This document shows positions 43,579 through 51,550 of a stretch of 64,000 nucleotides of DNA, in pieces. Positions within the stretch are counted from its first letter, which is position 1, and every line of letters starts with the position of its first letter. Both the position numbers and the translations under genes were made by a program. Where the stretch lies: the NCBI RefSeq assembly GCF_001571285.1, contig NZ_BCTM01000010.1, positions 124,001 through 188,000 of the forward strand. Direction: 5' to 3'. The stretch is from Kluyvera cryocrescens NBRC 102467 (GTDB taxonomy: Bacteria; Pseudomonadota; Gammaproteobacteria; Enterobacterales; Enterobacteriaceae). Below the pieces are notes generated by a model. That model was not told where the DNA came from. It did not search any database and saw only the letters and a program-made list of their open reading frames with translations.

Positions 43579-44400
43579 ATGGTAAGCGGATTTACTCAGA
43601 TCGTCGCCGTTATCGGGCACCCTATTACTCAGGTGAAATCGCCGGATAACTTTAACCACTACTTTGCCAGTCAGAATATGGACAAGGTCATGATCCCGGT
43701 GGATATCGCCCCGGAAGCGGTCGCTGACTACCTGAACACCCTGCGCGGCTGGCACAATATGAGCGGCATTTTAGTTACCGTTCCGCATAAACAGCGGGTT
43801 GCCGGACTCCTCGACGTGCTCACGCCGCGCGCCCGTCATCTGAATGCGGTTAACTGCGTGCGCAAGCTGCCTGACGGGCGTTTAGAGGGCGACATGTTGG
43901 ATGGCGTTGGTTTCCAGCGCGCGGCGCAGGCTCAGGGTTTCGAAGCCGCGGGAAAACGCGCCCTGCTCTCCGGCTGCGGCGGCGTCGGTAGCGCCATTGC
44001 CTGGGGGCTGTGCGAAGCGGGCATTGACACGCTGGCGCTGTACGATCGCGATGACGCCAGCCGCCAACGTTTGGCAAACCGCCTGGCGACCCACTTCCCG
44101 ACCGTACACCTGACCACATTACCCACTTCACTGGCTGAATTCGATCTGCTGGTCAATGGCTCCCCGGCCGGTATGGCTGGCTTTGACTCACTGCCGTTGA
44201 CGCCGGAACTGCTGGCGACGCTCACAACGAATACCCACGTCGCCGATGTCGTCACCGCACCGGTGATCACCCCGCTGCTGGCGTTTGCCCGCGAACGCGG
44301 ATGCCGCACGCAGACCGGCCCTGAAATGGCGCTGGCGCAAATGCATTTGATGGGTGAATTCATTGGCGCTCTCCCACAACCGCAAGAGGCTACCGCATGA
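43579..44400 (+). CDS. Shikimate/quinate dehydrogenase-like protein (AroE paralogue)
   Basis: A 273-residue NAD(P)-dependent dehydrogenase of the AroE/YdiB family. The catalytic Lys (ILVTVPHKQR), Asn (LNAVNCV) and Asp (GDMLDGVGF) are present, as are the Rossmann GCGGVGSA and the C-terminal Gln (ALAQMHLMGEF). The substrate-carboxylate motif S-x-S of true shikimate dehydrogenases is altered: GHPITQVKSPDNF has Val in place of the first Ser. So a hydroaromatic acid related to, but probably not, shikimate is the likely substrate. First gene of the cluster, with a GAGGTGAG ribosome site. Overlaps the next gene by four bases. Confidence 0.82.
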   Translation: MVSGFTQIVAVIGHPITQVKSPDNFNHYFASQNMDKVMIPVDIAPEAVADYLNTLRGWHNMSGILVTVPHKQRVAGLLDVLTPRARHLNAVNCVRKLPDGRLEGDMLDGVGFQRAAQAQGFEAAGKRALLSGCGGVGSAIAWGLCEAGIDTLALYDRDDASRQRLANRLATHFPTVHLTTLPTSLAEFDLLVNGSPAGMAGFDSLPLTPELLATLTTNTHVADVVTAPVITPLLAFARERGCRTQTGPEMALAQMHLMGEFIGALPQPQEATA

Positions 44401-46091
44401 AAAGCTGGGATGTCATCGTCATCGGCAGCGGTGCTGCGGGCTTTGCCGCTGCCGTGACCGCCTGCTGTAAAGGGTTATCCGTACTGATGCTGGAGAAAGC
44501 CCCGCACTTTGGCGGCACCTCGGCGATTTCCGGCGGCGCGGTTTGGATTAACGATACCGACCAGGCGCGCAAACTGGGAAAAAACGGCAGCCCCGACGAG
44601 ATGAAAACCTATCTGCGTACCATCATTGGCGAAGCCAACTATCGTCCGGAACTGGTGGAGACGTTTGTGAATGCCGGGCGCGACGCGCTGGCGTTTCTGG
44701 AACAAGAAGGGGCGGTGAAGTACAGCCTGCGCCCGCTGTCGCCGGACTATTACCCGGATGAACCTGGGGCGGTGGATGTTGGCCGCGCGCTGGAGGTTGT
44801 CGAGTACGACGGCCGCAAACTGGGGGCTCATTTCCGGACCCTGCGATCCCCGCCGCCGGGCATGCTGCTGTTTGGCGGCATGATGGTCAACCGCGTCGAT
44901 ATTCAACATTTCCTCGACATGCGTCGCTCCTGGGCCTCGTTCCGCCACTGCGGCAAGCTGCTGCTGCGCTACGGACGCGATCGTCTGCGCCATCACCGCG
45001 GTACCCGTCTGGCCATGGGCAATGCGTTAATCGCCCGTATGGCAACGCTGGCGCTACGCAAAGGTCTGGAATTACGCTTAAACGTGACGGTGAAGTCGCT
45101 CATCGAACACAACGACCGGGTGACCGGCGTTGAGATTGAGCAAAACGGCGAGTCCGCCACGCTGCACGCCCGCCACGGCGTGGTGCTGGCGGCGGGCGGT
45201 TTCGCCGCCGGGCGCATCGCGCCACAATTCCGCCCGGCAACGCAACAGCATTACACCATGTCACCCACAACCAACGACGGCGCGGCGTTCCAGCTTGGTC
45301 TTCGCGTCGATGCGAAACAAGGCCCCGACCTGCCCTCCAACTTTTTCTGGGCACCCGTTTCCGTGCTGCGTCACCCGGATGGCAGCGAAGAACGCTTCCC
45401 GCATCTGGTGACCGACCGCGCCAAGCCGGGCGTTATCGCCGTCAATCAGCGCGGCGTGCGCTTCGTTAACGAATCCAACTCCTATCACCATTTTGCCAGC
45501 GCCATGCAGCAGCAGGCAGAAAACGCACCGTGCTTTTTACTTTGCGATGCACAGGCGATGAAAAGCTACGGCCTGGGTCTGGCACGTCCGGCACCGGTCA
45601 ACAACGATGCGCTGGTTAAGGCCGGCTACTTGTATAAAGCACAAAGCCTGGGCGAACTGGCCCAACAGCTAGGAATTGAACCGCAGCAACTGGAGCAGAC
45701 CGTCGAGCGCTACAACCGTGATGCCCAAAATGGTCACGACACGGCGTTCCACAAGGGTGGCAACAGCTACAACCGCGCCATGGGCGACGCCGCCCATCGG
45801 CCAAATGCCTGTAACGCGCCGCTCACAGCCGCGCCGTTTTATGCCATCAAACTGTTCACCGGCGATTTAGGCACTTCCCGCGGGCTGGTCACCACCGCCG
45901 ACGCGCAGGTGGTGAATCAGCAAGGTGTGCCTATCGGCGGGCTGTACGCCGTCGGCAACGATATGGACTCAATCATGGCGGGCACCTACCCCGGCCCCGG
46001 CATTACCCTCGGCCCGGCGCTGACCTTTGGCTACCTGGCCGCCATGCACATGGTTCAACAATCCCCACTCACTTCTGGAGAAAACGCATGA
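44397..46091 (+). CDS. KstD-like FAD-dependent dehydrogenase, first copy
   Basis: A 564-residue flavoprotein of the fumarate reductase / 3-ketosteroid dehydrogenase superfamily. FAD-binding VIVIGSGAAGFAAAV is at residues 5-19, followed by GGTSAISGGAVWI. The C-terminal FAD/substrate block is GTYPGPGITLGPALTFGYLA, in which Tyr531 and Gly535 match the Tyr-x-x-x-Gly pair that polarises the ketone in ketosteroid Delta1-dehydrogenases. There is no signal peptide or haem domain, so it is cytosolic and needs another electron acceptor. Such enzymes desaturate ring ketones, so ring desaturation leading to aromatisation is the inferred role. It is joined by ATGA overlaps to both neighbours. Confidence 0.85.
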   Translation: MKSWDVIVIGSGAAGFAAAVTACCKGLSVLMLEKAPHFGGTSAISGGAVWINDTDQARKLGKNGSPDEMKTYLRTIIGEANYRPELVETFVNAGRDALAFLEQEGAVKYSLRPLSPDYYPDEPGAVDVGRALEVVEYDGRKLGAHFRTLRSPPPGMLLFGGMMVNRVDIQHFLDMRRSWASFRHCGKLLLRYGRDRLRHHRGTRLAMGNALIARMATLALRKGLELRLNVTVKSLIEHNDRVTGVEIEQNGESATLHARHGVVLAAGGFAAGRIAPQFRPATQQHYTMSPTTNDGAAFQLGLRVDAKQGPDLPSNFFWAPVSVLRHPDGSEERFPHLVTDRAKPGVIAVNQRGVRFVNESNSYHHFASAMQQQAENAPCFLLCDAQAMKSYGLGLARPAPVNNDALVKAGYLYKAQSLGELAQQLGIEPQQLEQTVERYNRDAQNGHDTAFHKGGNSYNRAMGDAAHRPNACNAPLTAAPFYAIKLFTGDLGTSRGLVTTADAQVVNQQGVPIGGLYAVGNDMDSIMAGTYPGPGITLGPALTFGYLAAMHMVQQSPLTSGENA

Positions 46092-46408
46092 TTTACGAAA
46101 AACGCACCTACACCATCAATCCCCTGAAAATGGCCGACTGGCTGGCGCTGTACAAAAGCGATGCCTATGCGGTACAGACCGAGCACCTGGGCAAGCTGAT
46201 TGGCTTCTTCTTTACCGAAATTGGCGTGGTCAATCAGGTCGTGCATATCTGGGCGTATGAAAGCCTCGATGACCGTCTGGTTCGCCGTGGTCGTATGGCG
46301 CAGGACGAGCGCTGGCTGACCTTCTCACGCAAGAATCGAGAGCTGGCAGCGGTAGAGCGCCTGGAGTCAGTGCTGATGCGTCCGACCGACTTCTCGCCGC
46401 TGCAATAA
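46088..46408 (+). CDS. NIPSNAP-family small protein
   Basis: A 106-residue protein with the NIPSNAP fold pattern: MIYEKRTYTINPLKMADWLA, a middle strand GKLIGFFFTEIGVVNQVVHI, and WAYESLDDRLVRRGRMAQDE. NIPSNAP proteins form dimeric alpha+beta barrels. Bacterial members often sit in catabolic operons with no known reaction. It is placed between two related flavoproteins, overlapping the first by four bases and 11 bases before the second. It may be a small-molecule-binding or auxiliary subunit of the flavoproteins (inference). Confidence 0.8.
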   Translation: MIYEKRTYTINPLKMADWLALYKSDAYAVQTEHLGKLIGFFFTEIGVVNQVVHIWAYESLDDRLVRRGRMAQDERWLTFSRKNRELAAVERLESVLMRPTDFSPLQ

Positions 46409-46419
46409 GGAGTTCAACA

Positions 46420-48114
46420 ATGAGCAGGCATGTTGAAGTGGATCTGCTGGTGGTTGGCTCGGGGGCGGCAGGGCTCGCTACCGCCGTCACCGCCGCGCTG
46501 CACGGCGCGCGCGTCCTGGTGGCGGAAAAAGAGTCGGTTATCGGCGGCACCAGCGCCTGGTCCGGCGGCTGGCTGTGGATCCCGCAAAATCCCCTCGCGC
46601 GCGAGGAGGGAATTGTGGAAGATGACGCCGCTCCGCTAGCCTATCTGCAGGCGGAAATGGGCGGTCTGGCCGCCGACGCACGCCTGCGTACCTTTTTACG
46701 CTACGGCCCGGAAATGGTGGAGTTTTTCCGCCAGAACACGGCGGTACAGTTCCTCTCCGGCAGTAAAATGCCGGACTTTCACAACAGCCACGGTTTTGCC
46801 ACCGGCGGGCGATCCGTCACGGCTCAACCCTATGACGCCAGCGGATTAGGCGATTGGCTTCATCGCCTGCGCCCACCGCTGGAGACTATCAGCCTGGCGG
46901 GAATGGGCATTGCCGGAGGGGCGGATATGACGCACTTCTTCAATGCCACCCGTTCACCGCGTTCAGCGCTGTACGCCAGCCGCCGCCTGATACGCCATGG
47001 CTGGCAGCGCCTGCGTTACGGGCGCGGCCGCCATCTGGTTAACGGCAATGCGCTCATGGCGCGCCTGCTGCGCTCTGCACTGGACGCCGATGTCCGTTTT
47101 CAGCTTAACGCCCCGGTCTCTCGGCTATTGGAAGACAAAAATGGCGTGACCGGCGCGATCCTCGCTGGCGATGAGGGCGATATTCAGATCCATGCCCGCG
47201 CGGTTGTGCTGGCCTGCGGCGGTTTCCCGCACGATAAACAGCGTCTGGCAGAAAACGTTGCGCATGCGCGTCAGGGCTATGGCCACTTTTCTGCCGCCCC
47301 GCCGGGCAATCAGGGTGATGGTATTCGGCTGGGGGAAACCGTCGGTGGGCAGTTTGATACCTCGTTGAAAAACCCCATGGCCTGGGCGCCCGTTTCGCGG
47401 GTGTCGACCGCCAGCGGGCTACAGTTGGCGTTTCCTCATCTGGTCGAGCGCGCCAAACCGGGATTTCTCGCTGTTCGCCCAAACGGCAGGCGCTTCGTCA
47501 ACGAAGCCGACTCCTACCACGACTTTATCGCGGCGCTGATTGACGCCACCCCGGAAGGCGAACAGCCGCTGGCCTGGCTGATTGCCGACAGCCGGGCTCT
47601 GCATCGCTACGGCCTGGGGCATGCGCGCCCGACGCCGTTCCCGGTCGAGGCCTGGCTGCGTACCGGCTATCTGCAAAGCGCGCCAACGCTCGATGCGTTG
47701 GCGGAAAAATGCGGCATTGACCGCGCTGAGCTCGGCGCTACCGTCGCACGCTTCAACGGTTTCGCCCATCAGGGACGTGATGAAGATTTCCAGCGCGGGG
47801 CCTCAGCCTACAACTGCGCACAGGGCGATGCCCGGCATCAGCCTAATCCGACGCTGGGCGCGCTGGAGCACGCGCCGTATTACGCCGTGCGCATTCTACC
47901 CGGCTCGCTCGGCTCCTTTAGCGGCCTGAAAACCGACGAACAGGCCCGCGTGCTGAATGCCGAACAACGCCCCATTCCCCGCCTCTTCGCCGTGGGGAAC
48001 GATATGTCTAGCGTGATGCAGGGGTACTACCCCAGCGGCGGCATCACGCTGGGCCCTGCCATGACCTTTGGTTATCTGGTGGGGAAAAACCTGTCCGCAA
48101 CGCTGAATAACTAA
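46420..48114 (+). CDS. KstD-like FAD-dependent dehydrogenase, second copy
   Basis: A 564-residue paralogue of the protein at 44397, with the same length and layout: LLVVGSGAAGLATAV at the N-terminus, GGTSAWSGGWLWI, and the C-terminal GYYPSGGITLGPAMTFGYLV carrying Tyr537 and Gly541. The two differ widely in the middle, so this is an old duplication with divided function, not a recent copy. Two KstD-like desaturases acting in sequence are known for aromatising oxocyclohexanecarboxylate in Gram-positive bacteria. A similar two-step desaturation here is inference. Confidence 0.85.
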   Translation: MSRHVEVDLLVVGSGAAGLATAVTAALHGARVLVAEKESVIGGTSAWSGGWLWIPQNPLAREEGIVEDDAAPLAYLQAEMGGLAADARLRTFLRYGPEMVEFFRQNTAVQFLSGSKMPDFHNSHGFATGGRSVTAQPYDASGLGDWLHRLRPPLETISLAGMGIAGGADMTHFFNATRSPRSALYASRRLIRHGWQRLRYGRGRHLVNGNALMARLLRSALDADVRFQLNAPVSRLLEDKNGVTGAILAGDEGDIQIHARAVVLACGGFPHDKQRLAENVAHARQGYGHFSAAPPGNQGDGIRLGETVGGQFDTSLKNPMAWAPVSRVSTASGLQLAFPHLVERAKPGFLAVRPNGRRFVNEADSYHDFIAALIDATPEGEQPLAWLIADSRALHRYGLGHARPTPFPVEAWLRTGYLQSAPTLDALAEKCGIDRAELGATVARFNGFAHQGRDEDFQRGASAYNCAQGDARHQPNPTLGALEHAPYYAVRILPGSLGSFSGLKTDEQARVLNAEQRPIPRLFAVGNDMSSVMQGYYPSGGITLGPAMTFGYLVGKNLSATLNN

Positions 48115-48193
48115 AAAAACACCTACGCATTTTTGCCAACGGAAGGCGCCAAACATAACAAAAAACCTTACCTGCAACCGTACTGGAGTCTTT

Positions 48194-48997
48194 ATGAATA
48201 TGCGTTCTCTGTCCCTTGCCGCCCTCACGGTGCTCGACGTATCACCGCCCGAGCAGGTGCGTATCGCAGCCCTCACCGGCTACAGCCACGTTGGCCTCCG
48301 GCTACTGCCCGCGACCCCTGACGATCCCAATTACGACATGCTGGGCGATACCGCGATGGTGCGCGAAACGCTCGCTGCCCTGCGCGATACCGGCATCCGC
48401 GTCTCCGACGTTGAGATTGTGCGTTTAACGCCGGACTTCAGCCTTGATGCGCTGCAACCATTCCTGGAAACCGCCGCCCGGCTGGAAGCCCAGCAGGTGC
48501 TGGTGGCCGGAAATGACAGCGACCTGCGACGTAGTGCGGATAACCTGGCACGACTGGCACAGGCCGGTGCAGCCTACGGCCTGACCATGAACCTGGAGCC
48601 GATGCCCTGGACGCAGATTCGCACCCTCGCCGATGCCCAGACGCTGATTAACGCCTGCGGGCAAAGCAACGTTGGCATTCTGGTGGATGCCATCCACTTC
48701 TGGCGCGCAGGGGAATCACTGGCGTCGCTGGCCGCTCTGGCACCGCAGCAGCTCAACTATATGCAGCTGTGTGATGCCCCGGCGTTGATTCCCACCGATA
48801 CGCAAGAGCTTATCTACCAGGCCCGCTGCGCGCGCCAGGTGCCGGGGGAAGGCGGGTTGGATCTGCGCAGCCTGATGGCAGCGCTGCCCGCCACGCTACC
48901 GGTGTCGGTGGAAGTGCCGCTGGCCGGTGCTCAGGGGGCGCTGCCTGCCCAACAACGCGCCCAGCTGCTGTTTAACGCTGCACAATCTTTCCTGTAA
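48194..48997 (+). CDS. TIM-barrel sugar-phosphate isomerase/epimerase-like protein
   Basis: A 267-residue xylose-isomerase-like TIM barrel (the IolI/Hyi/3-dehydroshikimate dehydratase superfamily). Metal-ligand strands are visible: Glu in MNLEPMPWT, Asp and His in GILVDAIHFWRAG, Asp in MQLCDAP, Glu in VSVEVPLAG. Members isomerise, epimerise or dehydrate polyhydroxy acids, so it could open or dehydrate a ring hydroxy-acid. The start at 48194 has GGAG; an alternative Met lies two codons later. It is separated from the second flavoprotein gene by 79 bases, so a second promoter is possible. Confidence 0.82.
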   Translation: MNMRSLSLAALTVLDVSPPEQVRIAALTGYSHVGLRLLPATPDDPNYDMLGDTAMVRETLAALRDTGIRVSDVEIVRLTPDFSLDALQPFLETAARLEAQQVLVAGNDSDLRRSADNLARLAQAGAAYGLTMNLEPMPWTQIRTLADAQTLINACGQSNVGILVDAIHFWRAGESLASLAALAPQQLNYMQLCDAPALIPTDTQELIYQARCARQVPGEGGLDLRSLMAALPATLPVSVEVPLAGAQGALPAQQRAQLLFNAAQSFL

Positions 48998-49010
48998 ACC
49001 GGAGCTCGCT

Positions 49011-50375
49011 ATGTCACAGACTCAACGCCTGGATGTCAGAGAACTCATTAACACCAACCCACTGAGCCGTTACCAGAAACTGGTGATTTTCCTGGGGTTC
49101 TGCGTCATTGCACTGGACGGATTCGATATCGCCATCATGGGCTTTATCGCCCCCACGCTGAAGCAGGAATGGGGCGTCAGCAACCATGAACTCGGCTTTG
49201 TGATCAGCACCGCGCTGATTGGTCTTGCCCTCGGCGCACTGTTTTCCGGCCCGCTCGCCGACTGGCTAGGGCGCAAAAAAATCATCATTAACAGCGTCTT
49301 TTTCTTTGGCTTTTGGACCATTGCCACCGCCTTTTCGCAAAACATTGAGCAGATGATTTTCTTCCGCTTTATGACCGGACTGGGGCTGGGGGCCGCCATG
49401 CCGAACATGAGCACGCTGGTGTCAGAGTATGCGCCGGAACGCCAGCGCTCGTTTATTATCACCGTGATTTTCTGCGGCTTTACCTTTGGCGCCGCCATTG
49501 GTGGATTTGCCGCTTCGTGGCTGATCCCCCAGTTCGGCTGGCATTCGCTGATGGCGCTGGGCGGGATTCTGCCGCTACTGTTTGCCCCTCTTCTTATCTG
49601 GAAGCTACCGGAATCGGCGCGTTTTCTGGTGATCAAACAGGCCCCAGTCGCCCGCATTCACGCCATTTTGCAGCGTTTCTATCCCGGACAGGTGAGCGAA
49701 AACGTCAGCTTTATCCTGCCGCAGCAGCCGATTAACAGCAGCGCCATGCGCATTGTGCTGTCGCGTGATTATCTGTTCGGCTCGCTGATGCTGTGGCTGG
49801 TCTATTTTATGGGGCTGTTTCTGGTCTATATCCTCGGCAGCTGGCTGCCGACGCTGGTGAAAGAGATTGGCCTGACGGTCAGCCAGGCCGCCATCATGAC
49901 CGCGCTGTATCAAGCGGGGGGCACCGTCGGTTCACTGTTTGCCGGCTGGCTGATGGATAAGATCAACCCGCACCGGGCGCTGGGGATTATTTTTGCCGTC
50001 GGCGGTCTGTTCACGATGGCTATTGGCTACGCCGGGGTTAACTTCCCGCTCCTGTGCTCGCTGGCCTTTGTCAGTGGTGCTTGTCTGAACGGGGCCAACA
50101 CCGGAATGAATGCCCTGTCGGCACGCTTTTACCCCACCCAGGCGCGAGCCACCGGTTCAAGCTGGATGCACGGCGTTGGCCGTATCGGGGCGATCCTAAG
50201 CGCCTTTGCTGGTGCCGAAATGCTGGCGATGGGGCTCGATTTTAGATCAGTATTCCTGATCCTGGGGATCCCAGCCGCATTAACCGTCCTCGGACTCGCC
50301 GCCAAAAGCTATTGGGCCGCTGACCCCGTCGAGAATAAACCCGCCATCACCGCATCGCTGAGGAGCCCATCATGA
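49011..50375 (+). CDS. Aromatic acid:H+ symporter (AAHS-type MFS transporter)
   Basis: A 454-residue twelve-span MFS permease. The AAHS signature DGFDIAIMGFIAPTLKQEWG is at about residues 38-57, and loop 2-3 has GPLADWLGRKKI. This subfamily includes PcaK and related importers of 4-hydroxybenzoate, protocatechuate, shikimate or hydroaromatic acids. It is the main clue to the type of substrate. Start at MSQTQRLDVRELI with CGGAG. The stop overlaps the next start (ATGA). Confidence 0.88.
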   Translation: MSQTQRLDVRELINTNPLSRYQKLVIFLGFCVIALDGFDIAIMGFIAPTLKQEWGVSNHELGFVISTALIGLALGALFSGPLADWLGRKKIIINSVFFFGFWTIATAFSQNIEQMIFFRFMTGLGLGAAMPNMSTLVSEYAPERQRSFIITVIFCGFTFGAAIGGFAASWLIPQFGWHSLMALGGILPLLFAPLLIWKLPESARFLVIKQAPVARIHAILQRFYPGQVSENVSFILPQQPINSSAMRIVLSRDYLFGSLMLWLVYFMGLFLVYILGSWLPTLVKEIGLTVSQAAIMTALYQAGGTVGSLFAGWLMDKINPHRALGIIFAVGGLFTMAIGYAGVNFPLLCSLAFVSGACLNGANTGMNALSARFYPTQARATGSSWMHGVGRIGAILSAFAGAEMLAMGLDFRSVFLILGIPAALTVLGLAAKSYWAADPVENKPAITASLRSPS

Positions 50376-51391
50376 GCCGTATTCGTCTTGCCGTTATTGG
50401 TGCCGGCGCCATCGGGCGCAAACATATTGATGTGATCAATCAGGTTCCACAGGCGGAGCTGGTGGCCATTGCCGATCCGTCACCGCAGGCCGAGGCGCTG
50501 GCGAGAACATTAGGCGTGGCGTGGTATGCCGAGGTGGAGGCCATGCTGGAACGAGCAAAACCGCAGGGGGTGATTAACGCCACGCCAAATACCCTGCACG
50601 TCCCCTGCGCCATCGCCTGCATCGAACGGGGGATCCCGGTGCTGGTAGAGAAACCGGTCGCCGAATCTCCGGAACGCGCGCAGGAATTGGTTTTGGCGGC
50701 ACAAAAGCACGGCGTGCCGGTGCTGGTCGGCCATCACCGGCGGCATAATGCGCTGACCGCCGCAGCAAAGGCGCTGATTGATAGCGGTGAGCTAGGGAAG
50801 ATTGTGGCGGTATCCGCACACTGGATTTTGCAAAAGCCCGACGACTATTTTGATGTCGCCTGGCGACGCGAGCCGGGTGCCGGGCCGCTGCTGGTCAACC
50901 TGGTTCACGATATTGACCTTCTGCGCTACCTGCTCGGCGAGATTGAAGAGGTGCAGGCAATGACCTCTAGCGCCACGCGCGGTTTTGCCAACGAAGACAG
51001 TGCGGTAGTCAACCTGCGCTTTGCCTGTGGCGCGTTGGGCAGCGCGGTGTTGAGCGATTGTGGCGTTAGCCCATGGAGCTGGGAAATGAACTCGGCGGAG
51101 AACGTCATATACGCCCACACGCCGGAAAACTGCTATCTGATTTCCGGCAGCAAAGGGGCGCTGGCCATCCCGCAGATGCGCTGGTGGCGCTACGGCGAGC
51201 AAAGCGGCTGGCATGCGCCGCTGTTGCAGGAAACGCTCAACGTTGAGCCGATCGACCCGTTTATTTTGCAGTTGCGCCACTTCCTGCAGGTGATCCGCGG
51301 AGAGGCAGAACCCATTATTGACGCCGCCGATGCGTTACGCTCGCTGGACGTGATTGACCTCATTCGGCAGGTCGCCCCTAAAGCCGCATAA
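50372..51391 (+). CDS. Gfo/Idh/MocA-family oxidoreductase
   Basis: A 339-residue NAD(P)-dependent dehydrogenase. The Rossmann motif AVIGAGAIGRKHIDVI is at residues 7-22, the catalytic-lysine block VLVEKPVAESPE follows, and the C-terminal alpha/beta domain has LVNLVHDIDLLRYLLGEIEE. Family members oxidise hydroxyl groups of cyclitols, sugars and related compounds. It is last in the cluster and followed by a strong terminator. The specific substrate is not predictable from sequence. Confidence 0.88.
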   Translation: MSRIRLAVIGAGAIGRKHIDVINQVPQAELVAIADPSPQAEALARTLGVAWYAEVEAMLERAKPQGVINATPNTLHVPCAIACIERGIPVLVEKPVAESPERAQELVLAAQKHGVPVLVGHHRRHNALTAAAKALIDSGELGKIVAVSAHWILQKPDDYFDVAWRREPGAGPLLVNLVHDIDLLRYLLGEIEEVQAMTSSATRGFANEDSAVVNLRFACGALGSAVLSDCGVSPWSWEMNSAENVIYAHTPENCYLISGSKGALAIPQMRWWRYGEQSGWHAPLLQETLNVEPIDPFILQLRHFLQVIRGEAEPIIDAADALRSLDVIDLIRQVAPKAA

Positions 51392-51398
51392 ATCCCCG

Positions 51399-51436
51399 CA
51401 TCCCCCGGCAGCGGCAGTGCCGCCGGGGGATGGTTT
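51399..51436 (+). terminator. Terminator of the catabolic cluster
   Basis: Eleven-pair stem CATCCCCCGGC / GCCGGGGGATG followed by GTTTTCTGTCT, eight bases after the last stop codon. Confidence 0.88.
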
Positions 51437-51550
51437 TCTGTCTCTATTCCGCACAAATGATTCAATAATGTAATATTTGTTAATTAAGCGTCTGTTTACC
51501 CTGCCCGCTCCCCGCACTACACTACCCCCAGCTTTTATCTTGAGGTGGGA

